Shown here: positions 50,333-60,261 of the stretch, piece by piece
Numbering within the stretch: the stretch's first letter is position 1
Layout: each line of letters starts with the position of its first letter
Origin: Planctomycetaceae bacterium
GTDB lineage: Bacteria > Planctomycetota > Phycisphaerae > Phycisphaerales > UBA1924
Direction: 5' to 3'
DNA: 62,052 nucleotides
Assembly: GCA_021294835.1 (NCBI GenBank)
Contig: JAJTDF010000005.1
Span: 1 to 62,052, forward strand
Made by a program: the position numbers and the translations under genes
Notes under the pieces: model-generated
The model's input: the letters and a program-made list of their open reading frames with translations, nothing else
Database searches by the model: none
Told to the model about the DNA's origin: nothing

Positions 50333-51448
50333 TCAGAACCCGCCGCTGGCGGCGTTCTTGTCGCTGCTCTCGCGGACGACGAGTTTGGTGGGGAGGCGGA
50401 CGATGGTGGCGGGGCGCTCGGGCTCGGCGATGCGGTCGATCAGGGTGGAGATGGCGGCGGCGCCGACCTCGGCCATGGGGACGCGGACGCTTGACAGGGA
50501 GGGCCGGACCAGGGAGGCCAGGCGGGTGTCGTCGTAGCCGACGATGCGGAGTTCCTCAGGGACCTTGATGCGGGCGTCCTGAGCGGCCTGAAGGACGCCG
50601 AGGGCGATTTCATCGTTGCCGGCGAGCACGCCGATACCCCGCAGGGCGTTGGCCTTGAGGAGCGTGCCGGCCCAGAGGTAGCCCCATTCGACGGAATAGC
50701 GGCCGAAGGCGAGCTGGTCCTTGCGAGCTCGGATCCCGGCATCGCGGAGGGTTTCGACGAAGGTCTCGCCGCGGCGCTGGGTGTCAAAGTTCTCGCGGGG
50801 GCCGCCGACGAAGTAGAGCTTGTCGCCGGGGAGGGCGGCCAGGAGGTGCTCGGTGGCCTCTTTGGTGCCGGGGCCGTTGTCGACCATGATGCAGTCGACG
50901 CCGGGCTCGGCGATCTCGACATCGAGCACGACGACGGGGAGGGCCAGTTCGCGTGCCTCGCGCCAGAGGAGCTCGTTGGGCTCGGTGATCATGATGGCCA
51001 GGCCGTCGACCAGGCCGAAGGCGAGGTTGGAGCGTTCGGGGAGCTCGGGCGAGCCGGGGGCGAGTGCGCCGGGGGGCAGGTTGTGGGGCGTGAGGGGCTG
51101 GGCCTCGGCCTTGCGGGCCTCGGTGCCGACGAGGATGTGATAGCCCCGGCGGCGGGCTTCGGCGTCGGCTCCGCGGAGGAGCTCGGAGTAGAACTCGCCG
51201 TGGATGTCGGGCAGGGCGATGCCGAGCACGCGGCTCTTGCGGGTCATGAGCCCCTGGGCGAAGAGGTTGGGCTTGTAGCCGAGTTGGACGACGGCCTTGC
51301 GCACCTTTTCGGCGGTCTCCGGTGAGACCAGGTTCGGGTTGTTCAGGACGCGGGAGACGGTGGCGGTGGAGACGTCGGCGGCGATGGCGACATCCTGGAT
51401 GGATGGGAGTCGTTTGCCGTTGACGGGTTTGTCCTTGCGGGGGGGCAC
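50333..51448 (-). CDS. LacI-family transcriptional repressor
   Basis: 371 residues from the GTG at 51448; upstream frame is not protein-like. The N-terminal helix-turn-helix is clear (SIQDVAIAADVSTATVSRVLNN), followed by the hinge helix region (NLFAQGLMTRKSRVLGI), which inserts Leu into the central CG of LacI-type operators. The periplasmic-binding-protein-like effector domain covers about 80-365 (GIALPDIHGEFYSELLRGAD, GIGVLAGNDEIALGVLQAA, VGYDDTRLASLVRPSLSSVRVP). A Pro-containing insert near 115-135 (PLTPHNLPPGALAPG) is unusual. It is divergent from the glucoamylase-family gene. Three matching operators lie downstream in the locus, so it most likely represses these genes until a sugar is bound. 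Confidence 0.92.
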   Translation of the reverse strand: MPPRKDKPVNGKRLPSIQDVAIAADVSTATVSRVLNNPNLVSPETAEKVRKAVVQLGYKPNLFAQGLMTRKSRVLGIALPDIHGEFYSELLRGADAEARRRGYHILVGTEARKAEAQPLTPHNLPPGALAPGSPELPERSNLAFGLVDGLAIMITEPNELLWREARELALPVVVLDVEIAEPGVDCIMVDNGPGTKEATEHLLAALPGDKLYFVGGPRENFDTQRRGETFVETLRDAGIRARKDQLAFGRYSVEWGYLWAGTLLKANALRGIGVLAGNDEIALGVLQAAQDARIKVPEELRIVGYDDTRLASLVRPSLSSVRVPMAEVGAAAISTLIDRIAEPERPATIVRLPTKLVVRESSDKNAASGGF

Positions 51449-51581
51449 GGTGGGTGGAGTCCGGGTGGGGGCGTCGTGGAGAGGTGTGTGGTTGGGTATC
51501 GGACGGTGAAGAGGGTACCGATGATTTGGCGTGCGGGCGGAGGAGGGCGTGCGGGTGGGCGGCAGCGGCAGCGTGGCGAGT

Positions 51582-51595
51582 TGTAAACGCTTACA
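51582..51595. promoter_or_regulatory. LacI-type operator between lacI and the glucanase gene
   Basis: TGTAAACGCTTACA, a near-perfect palindrome with central CG. It lies in the divergent gap, 134 bases from the repressor start and 94 from the glucanase start. It matches the two other sites at 53461 and 54638 and could control both directions. Confidence 0.7.
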
Positions 51596-51688
51596 CTTGA
51601 GGGTCGGTCCAGCGGCAGGTGCAGGGAGGGGTTGTGATCCGGTTGAGTGGATCGTGTGTTCTGAGCGCGGTGAGGAAAGGAGCGGGCC

Positions 51689-53314
51689 ATGGTTGCGAGC
51701 GGTGCGCTGAGGCAGGTGCTGGGTGCGGCGGCGGCGGCGGCGGCGATGATGGCCGGCGGGTGCGTGCAGGCCAATCGCGCGGCGGGGCCGGATCGCACGG
51801 CGGGGCTGAATCTGAGCCGCGTGCCGGCGGCAGCGCCGACGGCGCAGACGGATCTGACGCCGGTGCCGGAGGACCTGGTGATCGCGATGCCGGCGTCGGC
51901 GGGGATTGCGCGACCGCCGTTTGCGGGCGTGTTTGACGCGGCGACGGAGAAGATGCTCGAGGAGGTGCAGTACGGGGCGTTCAAGTACTTCTGGGAGACG
52001 GGCAACCCGACGACGGGGATGATCCCGGACCGCTCGAGCAAGACGCTGGTGAGCGTTGCCGGGGTGGGCTTTCAGATGGCGGCGATTGTGATCGGGGTGG
52101 AGCGGGGGTGGATCACCAAGGCGCAGGGGGCCGAGCGGTGCGAGCGGATGCTGCGGGCGCTGCTGAGCAACCCGGTGAACCGGTATGCAGGGGTGTTCCA
52201 GCACTTTGTCGACGGCACGACGGCGGGGCTGGCGGACGGGGCGTATGAGCAGGTGGTGAGCACGATCGACTCGGCGCTGCTGTTCAGCGGGGCGCTGGTG
52301 GCGTCGGAGTACTTCGGCGGGGAGGTTGCGCGACTGGCCGATGAGATGGTGGCGGCGGCGAACTGGCAGGCGTTTGTGGTGCGCAAGGGCCGGCCTGAGG
52401 AGGCGTGGGCGGCGGGGAATGTGTCGCTGGGGTGGAAGATCACGGACAAGAACGACCCGGTGGGCGGGGGCGGTGAGCTGCTGCCCTATGCGTGGATTGA
52501 CAGCGGGTGCGAGCACCGGCTGGTGAACTTTCTGGCGGTGGCGGCCCCGAAGCCCGAGCATCGGCTGCCGGCGGAGAACTACTACCGGCTGCGGCGGGGG
52601 TTGGGGGACTATCGCGGAACGGGGCCGATGGTGTGGTTCCCGTATTCGGGCGCGTTGTTCGTGAACGCGTTCAGCCACTGCTTTATTGACTACGCCGGGA
52701 TGGGCCCGGACAACCCGGCGGCCTTCGGGCAGCGGGCGCGGGTGCGGGTGGACTGGTGGGAGAACAGCCGGCGGATGGTGAACATGCACCGGGCCAAGGC
52801 GATCGACAACGCGGCTGGGCGGCCGGGCTTCGGCGAGAACGGCTGGGGCCTGACGGCGAGCGACTTTGCCGGCGGGTATCAGGTGCCGGGGGTGTTCCCG
52901 GAGAAGTTGCCGATGCCGTGGGCGAAGCCGAATCTGGATTACTCCACGTGGGCGCAGAAGGACAACTACGGGGACGGCACGCTGGCGCCGTACGGCGCGG
53001 GGATGGCGATCATGTTTGAGCCCAAGGCGGCGGCGGCGGCGCTGGCGCATTACAAGGCTCTGCGGGGTTCGGACGGCAAGCCGCTGGTGTGGGGTGATCC
53101 GTGGCAGCCGGAGAGCCAGGGCGGCGGGTACGGCTTTCTGGATGCGTTCAACCAGGCGAGCGGGTGGGTGGCGCCGGAGTACGTGGCGATTGATCAGGGG
53201 CCGCTGATCATCGCGATTGAGAATGCGCGGACGGGGCTGATCTGGCGGCTGTTCCACCGGCACCGGTTCGTGCAGTCGGGGATGGAGCGTCTGGGGCTGG
53301 AGATAGACCGATAA
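51689..53314 (+). CDS. Glucoamylase-family (GH144-like) glycan hydrolase lipoprotein
   Basis: 541 residues from the ATG at 51689 with AAAGGAG upstream. It has a lipoprotein signal (AAAAAAAMMAGGCVQ). The catalytic module spans about 85-540: EVQYGAFKYFWETGNPTTGMIPDRS at the start, SVAGVGFQMAAIVIGVERGW, then YGENGWGLTASD-type (here FGENGWGLTASD), PYGAGMAIMFEP and YGFLDAFNQASGWVAPEYVAIDQGPLIIAIEN. This is the (alpha/alpha)6 'glucoamylase family' group that includes GH144 beta-1,2-glucanases. It is probably anchored in the outer membrane and cuts a glucan outside the cell. Whether the substrate is beta-1,2-glucan cannot be settled by motif reading. First plus-strand gene of the LacI-controlled locus. 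Confidence 0.8.
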   Translation: MVASGALRQVLGAAAAAAAMMAGGCVQANRAAGPDRTAGLNLSRVPAAAPTAQTDLTPVPEDLVIAMPASAGIARPPFAGVFDAATEKMLEEVQYGAFKYFWETGNPTTGMIPDRSSKTLVSVAGVGFQMAAIVIGVERGWITKAQGAERCERMLRALLSNPVNRYAGVFQHFVDGTTAGLADGAYEQVVSTIDSALLFSGALVASEYFGGEVARLADEMVAAANWQAFVVRKGRPEEAWAAGNVSLGWKITDKNDPVGGGGELLPYAWIDSGCEHRLVNFLAVAAPKPEHRLPAENYYRLRRGLGDYRGTGPMVWFPYSGALFVNAFSHCFIDYAGMGPDNPAAFGQRARVRVDWWENSRRMVNMHRAKAIDNAAGRPGFGENGWGLTASDFAGGYQVPGVFPEKLPMPWAKPNLDYSTWAQKDNYGDGTLAPYGAGMAIMFEPKAAAAALAHYKALRGSDGKPLVWGDPWQPESQGGGYGFLDAFNQASGWVAPEYVAIDQGPLIIAIENARTGLIWRLFHRHRFVQSGMERLGLEIDR

Positions 53315-53432
53315 CCCAAGGTCTGAATACGTCGTGAGCCAGTCGAGCGTGGTTCTGGACGGATGGGGCGGGAAAACGGGTGAACTTGGGTAAACTGCGG
53401 CGGAAACTCTGAAGAGTCGGGAGATAATGCGC

Positions 53433-53461
53433 TTGACGGATGGGTGGGGATAGGTGATACT
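53433..53461 (+). promoter_or_regulatory. Sigma-70-type promoter of the PEP-CTERM-like gene
   Basis: TTGACG, 17 bases, GATACT (4/6 match at -10). The operator at 53461 begins in the last base of the -10 box, so a bound repressor would block RNA polymerase. Confidence 0.6.
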
Positions 53462-53474
53462 GAAAGCGATTACA
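53461..53474. promoter_or_regulatory. LacI-type operator before the PEP-CTERM-like gene
   Basis: TGAAAGCGATTACA, differing from the 54638 site at one base. It is placed immediately after the -10 box, about 97 bases ahead of the start codon. Confidence 0.72.
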
Positions 53475-53570
53475 CGCTTGGTGGGACCTGGGCACTGCGT
53501 GGGTGTCGGGCCAACCGGGTGAACCTGTCGGGCCAATCGGCCTGGCAGCCCAGCATGGGAGCAGAGACGA

Positions 53571-54449
53571 ATGAGCACGCGCTTGACGATTGGTGCGCTC
53601 GCGGTGGTTGCCCTGGCCGGTACGGCTTCGGCGCAGATCACTTCGGCCAACGGGTACAACATGAACTACCGGAACATCTTCAATGCGTTCCCCGGTAGCA
53701 CGATCAACGTGAACGGCTCGGGCACTCCGGCGACGGTGAGCGGCCTGAACGTGACGCTGCAGGAGCAGATCCCGGCGAACAGCCCGGGCGGGTTCGCCAA
53801 CCGTCACTTCTCCTGGCTGAGCACCGACGGCGGGACGACCCCGTACCGCGTGCAGGCCAACGAGTCGTTCCAGATCGACTTCACGATGCGGCTGAGCCGC
53901 AACGTGTCCGAGGACGGTCGGAACATCGAGGGCGGCATCTGGTTCTGGCCTGAGGCCGATCTGGGCGCCACCAACTTCCGCGACGGCGGCCTGTTTGTGG
54001 TCTCCAACGGCACGGTGTTCGTCGGCGGCGCTGACGCTGAGTTCAGCCTGCTGGGCGAGCGCGCCGGCGCTCCGGGCAACCCCCCGGCTCCGCTGTACTT
54101 CGCCGGTGACCTGGCCCGCGTGTCGTTCATCTACTTCGCCCCGGGCGAGGTGAACGCTGCGACCGGCGCGTATCGCGTGATCTTCGAGAACGTGACCCAG
54201 GGCCGCACCGTTGACACCGGCATCCGCCTGTGGAACAACGAGGCTCTGCTGAACCCGAACCCGAACCCGGGCCGCGGGATCGGCCTGACGGGCGCTGCGG
54301 TGGGCTTCCGCAGCCAGTTCTCGAACGTGGCGTTCGAGGACAACACCATCACCAGCGAGTACAACGTGCTGCGCATCATCCCGACCCCCGGCGCCGTTGC
54401 GGTGCTGGGCCTGGGCGGGCTGATGGCGATGCGTCGCCGCCGCGCCTGA
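53571..54449 (+). CDS. Secreted protein with PEP-CTERM-like C-terminus
   Basis: 292 residues from the ATG at 53571 (GGGAG upstream). It has a signal peptide (LTIGALAVVALAGTASAQ) and a C-terminal sorting-type tail: IPTPGAVAVLGLGGLMAMRRRRA, a Pro-containing motif, hydrophobic helix and Arg cluster, in the planctomycete form of PEP-CTERM. The exported middle is beta-rich, with ESFQIDFTMRLSRNV and GGLFVVSNGTVFVGGADAEFSLLG, compatible with a beta-sandwich binding domain. No family recognised. It has its own promoter, operator and terminator, so it is a separately transcribed member of the LacI-controlled set; a glycan-binding surface protein is my guess. Confidence 0.75.
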   Translation: MSTRLTIGALAVVALAGTASAQITSANGYNMNYRNIFNAFPGSTINVNGSGTPATVSGLNVTLQEQIPANSPGGFANRHFSWLSTDGGTTPYRVQANESFQIDFTMRLSRNVSEDGRNIEGGIWFWPEADLGATNFRDGGLFVVSNGTVFVGGADAEFSLLGERAGAPGNPPAPLYFAGDLARVSFIYFAPGEVNAATGAYRVIFENVTQGRTVDTGIRLWNNEALLNPNPNPGRGIGLTGAAVGFRSQFSNVAFEDNTITSEYNVLRIIPTPGAVAVLGLGGLMAMRRRRA

Positions 54450-54477
54450 GCGGTGAGCCTCTAAAGAGAATCGATCG

Positions 54478-54513
54478 CAACCGGCTCCGGCAACGGGGCC
54501 GGTTGTTTTATTT
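54478..54513 (+). terminator. Rho-independent terminator after the PEP-CTERM-like gene
   Basis: A 10-bp stem AACCGGCTCC/GGGGCCGGTT with a six-base loop, followed by GTTTTATTT, 30 bases past the stop. Confidence 0.88.
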
Positions 54514-54609
54514 GGGGGCGGTGGCAGCGGGCCAAGGGGGGCGGGTCGGGGAGGCGGAGGGGCGTTGGGGGTGGGGGTGCGGAAAGCGGAGAAAATGCTG
54601 CGGGGCGGC

Positions 54610-54638
54610 TTGACAGGCGACGGCGAGTGTGGCACAAT
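54610..54638 (+). promoter_or_regulatory. Sigma-70-type promoter of the GH94 operon
   Basis: TTGACA (perfect -35), 17 bases, CACAAT (4/6 match at -10). The operator at 54638 starts in the last base of the -10 box, exactly as at 53461. Confidence 0.65.
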
Positions 54639-54651
54639 GAAAGCGGTTACA
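54638..54651. promoter_or_regulatory. LacI-type operator before the GH94 operon
   Basis: TGAAAGCGGTTACA, one base different from the 53461 site. It sits directly downstream of the -10 box and about 190 bases before the start codon, leaving a long leader (54652-54842) with no evident structure. Confidence 0.72.
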
Positions 54652-54842
54652 TGCTGGTGAGGCACGCGGACGACCCCGACCGCACCGAAGGCGTGCTGAT
54701 TCACCGGCAGGGTCCGGGCCATCGAGCGGGGTTGCGGGGCAACCAGCGGTGGTGAGAGAGCGGGAGTGGGGTCGGGCCGGTGTGCGGCCCGATGAAGTCG
54801 GATCGGAGCGAGACGGCGACGGTCGGTTGTTGGCTTTTCACC

Positions 54843-57506
54843 ATGCTTGCAAATCCATTCGGACAGTTTGTGCAGGACGGACGGGCGTTTGCGATCAGCA
54901 ACCCGGCGACACCGATGCCGTGGGTGAACGTGATCAGCAACGGGCGGTATGGGCTGGTGGTGAGCCAGAACGGCGGGGGCTTCTCGTTCTATGACGATGC
55001 GCAGCACAACGTGCTGACGCGGTGGGAGATGGACCTGGTGCGGGACTGCTACGGCAAGTTCCTGTATCTGGCCGACCTGGAGAGCGGGGCGATCTGGTCG
55101 GGGGCTCCGCAGCCGTGCGGGGCGGACTTTGACCGCTACACCTGCACGCACGGGCTGGGGTTCACGACGTTCGACACGCGCAAGCACGGGATTGACTGCG
55201 AGTGGACGATCAGCGTGGCGCCGGAGGACCCGGCTGAGGTGTGGGCGGTGAAGCTGACCAACACGGGGAGCACGCCCAGGAAGCTGCGCGTGTCCTCATG
55301 GTTTGAGTGGTGCTGCGGGGTGGCGCCGGACGCCAAGCGCGAGTTCCACCGGCTGTTCTTCAACACCCGCTACGACGCCAAGCGGCGGGCGATGGTGGTG
55401 GGGAAGAACATGTGGGACATTCCGCGCAAGAGCGAGAAGGAGCACTGGAACGTGCCCTGGCCGTACATGGCGGCGCACGCGGTGCACGGAGCGTTTGAGC
55501 GTGAGATCGCCATCGGCGACAAGTCCACGTTCCTGGGCAAGTACGGCAACACGGCGACGCCCGCGGCGATGCGGGCGGACGCGAAGACCCTGACGGGCGG
55601 CTTCGGGCGGTTCTGCGATTCGGCCAGCGGGCTGGGCGGGGATCTGACGCTGGCGCCGGGCCAGAGCGTGGAACTGCACTGGGTGATCGCCGTTGGGCAT
55701 GACGAGGCGGGGCTGCTGGCGACGCTGGACCGCTACGCCGACGCGAACACGGCCAAGGCCACCGCCGGCAAGGCGACGGCGGCCTGGCAGGGCCGGCTGG
55801 GCAAGACGAGCATCAAGACTTCGCAGGCGGACTTTGACCTGCTGAACAACCACTGGCTGCCCTACCAGGCCATCTCCGGGCGGCTGTGGGGCCGCACGGG
55901 CTATTACCAGCAGTCGGGCGCGTTCGGCTTCCGCGACCAGTTGCAGGACTCGCAGGTCTGGCTGCCGCTGGATCCGGCGGGCACGCTGAAGCAGATCATG
56001 CTGCACGCCGAGCGGCAGTTCTCCGACGGCAGCGTGTACCACTGGTGGCACGCGCTGGCGGACTTCGGCAACCACACCGCGTGCAGCGACGACTACCTGT
56101 GGCTGCCCTTCCTGGTCGCGGCGTACATCCGCGAGACGGGTGATGTGGGCATCCTGAACAAGACGGCGCCGTTCATCGACTCGGGCAAGCCGGAGGGGAG
56201 CATGTGGTTTGCCCGCAAGCAGGGCAAGCCGACGCCCACCGCGGACCCGTCGCGGCTGGTGCCGGCGCAGGCGAGCATTGCCGAGCACTGCCGGCTGGCG
56301 ATTGCGCGGGCCTTTGCCCGCACCAGCGCCCGGGGGCTGCCGTTCATCGGCTCGTGCGACTGGAACGACGGCTTGTCGGCCATGGGCGTGGAGGAGAAGG
56401 GCGAGAGCGTGTGGCTGGGGCAGTTCCTGTGCCACGTTCTGGAGCAGTGGTCGGTGATCCTGCGTCGGGTGGGCGATGGCGCCAGCACGCAACTGGCCGA
56501 GACGTATGCCTCCAAGCGCGAGGCGTACCGCGCAGCGATCAACCAGCACGCGTGGGATGAGACCGGCTGGTACCGCTATGGCACCAAGGACAACGGCGAG
56601 TGGATCGGGGCCCCGAGCTGCCAGGAGGGCAAGATCCACCTGAACGCGCAGACGTGGTCCATCCTCGCTGAGACGGGCACGCCGGAGCGCAACGCCAAGG
56701 CGTGGGGCGCGGTGAAGCAGCATCTGCTGAGCCCGTATGGCCCGCTGCTGCTGTTCCCGGCGTACACCATCCCGGACACCACCATTGGCTACGTGACCCG
56801 CTACAGCCCGGGCAGCCGCGAGAACGGCGGCGTGTACATGCACGCGGCGACGTGGGCGCTGGCGGCGGCGGCGAAGATGAAGGACCAGGCGGCGGTGGGG
56901 AGCATCTGGAAGTCGGTCTCGCCGGCGACACGGGGGCAGAATGCCAGCGCGTATTGGGCTGAGCCGTATGTGACGCCGGGCAACGTGGATGGACCGCTTT
57001 CAGACCTGCCGGGGCGGGCGGGCTGGACGTGGTACACCGGTTCGGCGGCGTGGCTGAACCGGGTGAGCCTGGAGTGGGTGCTGGGCATTCGGCCGGTGCT
57101 CAACCCGGTGGGGGCCAAGTCGGTGGCGGGGTTGCTGATCGACCCGTGCCCGCCGGTGGACCTGGGCCGGGTGACGGTGAAGCGCACCTGGCGGGGGCGG
57201 GCGGTGCGGATCACCTTCGACGCGGCGGAGTTCAAGGCCGGCGTGTCGGCGACGGTGACGGTGAACGGCCGGGTGATCCCCGGTGGCGTGCTGCAGGAAA
57301 GCGATCTGGAAGGAACCTATTCGGTGTCGGCATCGAACGGGACAAACGGATCGGCAGGGGCGGGCGTACACAGTGAGGGGGAGCGGGTGGTTGACGTGGT
57401 GGTTCGGTGGCTGCCCGGGTCTGTGGCGGAGCCGACGATTGCGGGAGGGGCAGGTGTGGTGGGTGTGGGGGGTGGGGCTGTTTTGGCTGCGGGTACAAGG
57501 AGCTGA
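54843..57506 (+). CDS. GH94-family glycoside phosphorylase
   Basis: About 887 residues from the ATG at 54843 ([18 protein letters not shown]), the conserved start of the family; in-frame starts at 54780 and 54792 add non-conserved residues, and none has a good ribosome site. The N-terminal beta-sandwich ([30 protein letters not shown]) is followed by the (alpha/alpha)6 barrel: [19 protein letters not shown], the general-acid Asp at about 506 in [11 protein letters not shown], and [20 protein letters not shown]94 enzymes use phosphate to split beta-linked glucosides such as cellobiose, laminaribiose or beta-1,2-oligoglucans, giving glucose 1-phosphate. No signal peptide, so cytoplasmic. Substrate unresolved. 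The pseudopilin gene begins two bases after its stop. Confidence 0.88.
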   Translation: MLANPFGQFVQDGRAFAISNPATPMPWVNVISNGRYGLVVSQNGGGFSFYDDAQHNVLTRWEMDLVRDCYGKFLYLADLESGAIWSGAPQPCGADFDRYTCTHGLGFTTFDTRKHGIDCEWTISVAPEDPAEVWAVKLTNTGSTPRKLRVSSWFEWCCGVAPDAKREFHRLFFNTRYDAKRRAMVVGKNMWDIPRKSEKEHWNVPWPYMAAHAVHGAFEREIAIGDKSTFLGKYGNTATPAAMRADAKTLTGGFGRFCDSASGLGGDLTLAPGQSVELHWVIAVGHDEAGLLATLDRYADANTAKATAGKATAAWQGRLGKTSIKTSQADFDLLNNHWLPYQAISGRLWGRTGYYQQSGAFGFRDQLQDSQVWLPLDPAGTLKQIMLHAERQFSDGSVYHWWHALADFGNHTACSDDYLWLPFLVAAYIRETGDVGILNKTAPFIDSGKPEGSMWFARKQGKPTPTADPSRLVPAQASIAEHCRLAIARAFARTSARGLPFIGSCDWNDGLSAMGVEEKGESVWLGQFLCHVLEQWSVILRRVGDGASTQLAETYASKREAYRAAINQHAWDETGWYRYGTKDNGEWIGAPSCQEGKIHLNAQTWSILAETGTPERNAKAWGAVKQHLLSPYGPLLLFPAYTIPDTTIGYVTRYSPGSRENGGVYMHAATWALAAAAKMKDQAAVGSIWKSVSPATRGQNASAYWAEPYVTPGNVDGPLSDLPGRAGWTWYTGSAAWLNRVSLEWVLGIRPVLNPVGAKSVAGLLIDPCPPVDLGRVTVKRTWRGRAVRITFDAAEFKAGVSATVTVNGRVIPGGVLQESDLEGTYSVSASNGTNGSAGAGVHSEGERVVDVVVRWLPGSVAEPTIAGGAGVVGVGGGAVLAAGTRS

Positions 57507-57508
57507 GC

Positions 57509-58384
57509 ATGAACGGGCGGACAAGGACGAACGGGTCGGCGTTCACGCTGATTGAGTTGCTGGTGGTGATTGCGATCATCGCGTTGCTGGTGGGCATTTT
57601 GTTGCCGGCGCTGGCCAGCGCGAGAACCGTGTCGCGGTCGGCGGTGTGCATGAGCAACCTGAAGCAGTTGGGCACGGCGATCGTTATGTACGCGGACGCG
57701 AACAAAGAGCGATTCCCGGCGATCTGGAGAAAGTTCGGGACACCGACGCCGGGGTCTAATCCGGACCTCTGGGTGGGTCCGGGTCAGAGCATCTTGTACC
57801 AAGTGGGCGCTGTCGGTCTGTTGAACCCTTACCTGGGCGGTGAAGCGGACCCCGACTTTGGCTTCAACACCGCGGCTATGGTCGAGTTCCATAGTGACCC
57901 GCAGAATCCAGCCAAGGTGCAGGCTCCATTTAACTGTCCGGCCGCCATCGGAGCAGCAAGCGTGCGGGGCCCGATCAATCGACCGTTTCTGAATAACGCG
58001 AGCCGAGTGTTTACCTCGCCATTTGAGTTCCTGGACCCATCCACACCGATTGTCCGCTGGACAGAGTACTGGTTCAACGATTCACTGCCGACGCCCACGA
58101 GCGGTGTATCTGGTCTCCCTCTCTCTCGGATCCGCAACTTCAACGATGTGGTGATCGCGACGGACGCGCTGGATGACTTTCCGCGGCACACGTTGAACAG
58201 TCGGAACGCGGGAAGGTCGGGCCAGAACGCAGGCTCGACGGGTAAGTTTGGAGCCAACAACTTCGCTTTCGGGGACACGTCCGTCCGGACGATTGAGTAT
58301 CGCGACTACAGGTTTGGTCGCGACCGTTACGGAAACGTCGGCCAGTTCTATGACTGGGGTCACCGGCTCGTAACCAACCCGTGA
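57509..58384 (+). CDS. Type II pseudopilin-like (prepilin-type N-terminus) protein
   Basis: 291 residues from the ATG at 57509 (AAGGAG upstream). It has a short basic leader, then the prepilin signature [24 protein letters not shown] with Phe at +1 and Glu at +5 after Ala-Phe, followed by the Cys-containing [25 protein letters not shown] motif common to planctomycete pseudopilins. The exported domain is about 200 residues and ends in [15 protein letters not shown]. Such proteins are numerous in planctomycetes and are not tied to classical secretion genes. Here it is in the same transcript as GH94, two bases away, so it is under the LacI operator. Role in glycan use is unknown. Confidence 0.85.
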   Translation: MNGRTRTNGSAFTLIELLVVIAIIALLVGILLPALASARTVSRSAVCMSNLKQLGTAIVMYADANKERFPAIWRKFGTPTPGSNPDLWVGPGQSILYQVGAVGLLNPYLGGEADPDFGFNTAAMVEFHSDPQNPAKVQAPFNCPAAIGAASVRGPINRPFLNNASRVFTSPFEFLDPSTPIVRWTEYWFNDSLPTPTSGVSGLPLSRIRNFNDVVIATDALDDFPRHTLNSRNAGRSGQNAGSTGKFGANNFAFGDTSVRTIEYRDYRFGRDRYGNVGQFYDWGHRLVTNP

Positions 58385-58432
58385 TGTTCTCGCGGTGGTG
58401 TCTGTGGATCGGCGGTGTGCGGAGGGCTCTTC

Positions 58433-58816
58433 GTGCGACAGTGGATGAACGAAAATCCGAGAGTGACGGTGAGTGTGGTCGGTGGTTTGCTGCTTGTCGT
58501 ACTTGGATATGCGCTTCTGCGGGGTGGCAGCAAGAGTGCGGATGTTTTCGATCCGGACAACCTGCGAGAAAATGTGACCATCGTCTACTCGGATACCGGC
58601 GATCGGGAGGAGATGCCGCTCGGACGGCTGGTTGGCATCATGACCGGGCAGACAGGGCCCAACAAGCCGCTGCCGCCGAATTTCGCATTGCTGAACAGCA
58701 AGACCAAAAAGTCCACCGGCAAGCTCGAGGATGAGGCTCGCTGGAAGTCGATCATCGAGCAGGTCAACCAGGAAGTGGCCCGCATGACCAGCGGGGAGAA
58801 CAAGGCCGCGAAGTAA
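58433..58816 (+). CDS. Small single-span membrane protein
   Basis: About 127 residues from the GTG at 58433 with GGAGG upstream; an ATG five codons in is an alternative. One helix (VTVSVVGGLLLVVLGYALLRGG, about 13-34) is followed by an exposed domain with IVYSDTGDREEMPLGRLVGIM and a C-terminal Lys/Glu-rich helix. No family recognised. Conserved pattern of planctomycetes is that such a gene follows the pseudopilin; I infer a partner role for the pseudopilin or the importer. It ends eight bases before the binding-protein gene. Confidence 0.6.
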   Translation: MRQWMNENPRVTVSVVGGLLLVVLGYALLRGGSKSADVFDPDNLRENVTIVYSDTGDREEMPLGRLVGIMTGQTGPNKPLPPNFALLNSKTKKSTGKLEDEARWKSIIEQVNQEVARMTSGENKAAK

Positions 58817-58824
58817 GCCCGTCC

Positions 58825-60261
58825 GTGGACACCAAGCCCTCCATCGTCGATCTGGGCCGCCGTGCGGCCGTGGGCGGGCTGGCGGCGGCGGGCGTGGGCT
58901 TTGCGCTGTTCGGGCCGCGGACCGGGCGTGATGGGCAGGGGCAGCGGAATGCCGGCGGTGGTGGCGGCGGGCGGGTTGTTCTGAACTACTGGGAGAAGTG
59001 GACGCGGCACGAGGGCGCCGCGATGCAGCGGGTGGTGGACGCGTTCAACGCATCGCAGCAGCGGATCTTCGTGCGCTATCTGGTCACGGCGGACATCGGG
59101 CAGAAGTCGCTGGTGGCGATCGCCGGGGGCGACCCGCCGGATGTGATCGGCCTGTACTCGTTCAACGTGCCGGGGTATGCCGACGCGGGGGCGCTGCTGC
59201 CCCTGGATGAACTGGCGCCCAAGTTCGGGCTGAACCTGAGCGACTATGCGACCGGGGTGCGGCGGGTGACCAGCCACCGGGGGCAGTGGTGGGCGGCGGT
59301 GAGTGCCGCGGGGTCGATCGCTTTGTACTACAACCGGCGGGCGTTTGCCGAGGCGGGGCTGGACCCGGACCGGCCGCCGGCGACGATCGCGGAGTTGGAC
59401 GCGGCGAGCGCGAAACTGCTGCGGACGAGCGCGGACGGGGGACGATTGGAGCGGGTGGGGTTCTTTCACCCCGAGCCGGGGTGGTGGAGTTGGCTGTGGG
59501 CGTACCACTTCGGGGGCCGGATCTATGACCCGGCCGGCGACCGGGCCTTGGCGGACAGCGCCGAGAACGTGCGGGCGATGGAGTGGATGGCCGAGACGGC
59601 GCGGGTGCTGAGGCCGGAACGCTCCAAGCCGTTCCGTGAGGGGTTCGGCAACTACTTCACGGATGCGAACCCGTTCTTGACCGGCAAGGTGGCGATGATC
59701 GTGCAGGGGCCGTGGCTGGCGAACCTGGTGGGGGCGTTTGCGCCGCAGTTTGATTACGGCGTGGCGCCGTTTGCGGTGGGGCCGGGGGTGGCGGCCGACC
59801 CGGCCAACCCGATCGGGCTGATCGACACCGATGTGCTGGTGATTCCGCGCGGCTGCCGCTACCCGGAGGCGAGCATGGAGTTCATCGCCTTCACGCAGCG
59901 GCAGGAGATGGCCGAACTGCTGGCGGCGGCGCACTGCAAGCCCTCGCCCCTGGCGAAGGTGAGCGAGGGGTTTGTGGCCGGGCATCCGAACCGGGGCATC
60001 GGCGTGCACTATGGGATTTTCGGGAGTTCGCGGGCGTTTGTGCCGCCCCAGACGCGGGTGTGGCAGCAGTACAAGGACGACTTTGACACGACGGTGCAGC
60101 GGGTGTGGCGGCTGGAGGAGACGCCGGCGGCGGCGATGGCGGGCTTGCAGACGCGGGCGCAGGGGTACCTGGATCGGGCGGCGGATGAGGCGAGGCGGCG
60201 CGGGCGCGGGGGTGCCGTTGGGGGTGTGGTTGGGGGTGCGGTCGGGGGAGGGCGCGTGTGA
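58825..60261 (+). CDS. ABC-type sugar-binding protein
   Basis: 478 residues from the GTG at 58825. It has a twin-arginine-like or Sec signal (LGRRAAVGGLAAAGVGFALF), then a family 1 solute-binding fold: VVLNYWEKWTRHEGAAMQRVVDAFNA, GDPPDVIGLYSFNVPGYADAGAL, ALYYNRRAFAEAGLDP, FLTGKVAMIVQGPWLANLV and PRGCRYPEASMEFIAFTQRQE. It captures an oligosaccharide in the periplasm and hands it to the two permeases that follow. The last 30 residues are a Gly/Ala/Arg tail of no clear use. The next gene starts inside its stop codon (GTGA). Confidence 0.9.
   Translation: MDTKPSIVDLGRRAAVGGLAAAGVGFALFGPRTGRDGQGQRNAGGGGGGRVVLNYWEKWTRHEGAAMQRVVDAFNASQQRIFVRYLVTADIGQKSLVAIAGGDPPDVIGLYSFNVPGYADAGALLPLDELAPKFGLNLSDYATGVRRVTSHRGQWWAAVSAAGSIALYYNRRAFAEAGLDPDRPPATIAELDAASAKLLRTSADGGRLERVGFFHPEPGWWSWLWAYHFGGRIYDPAGDRALADSAENVRAMEWMAETARVLRPERSKPFREGFGNYFTDANPFLTGKVAMIVQGPWLANLVGAFAPQFDYGVAPFAVGPGVAADPANPIGLIDTDVLVIPRGCRYPEASMEFIAFTQRQEMAELLAAAHCKPSPLAKVSEGFVAGHPNRGIGVHYGIFGSSRAFVPPQTRVWQQYKDDFDTTVQRVWRLEETPAAAMAGLQTRAQGYLDRAADEARRRGRGGAVGGVVGGAVGGGRV

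Noticed and set aside
54630-54645. TGGCACAATGAAAGCG with sigma-54-like GG-N10-GC spacing before the GH94 operon
   Set aside because: The -12 half is AAGC instead of TTGC, and a better sigma-70 promoter with a perfect TTGACA overlaps it. The operator placement also fits the sigma-70 reading.
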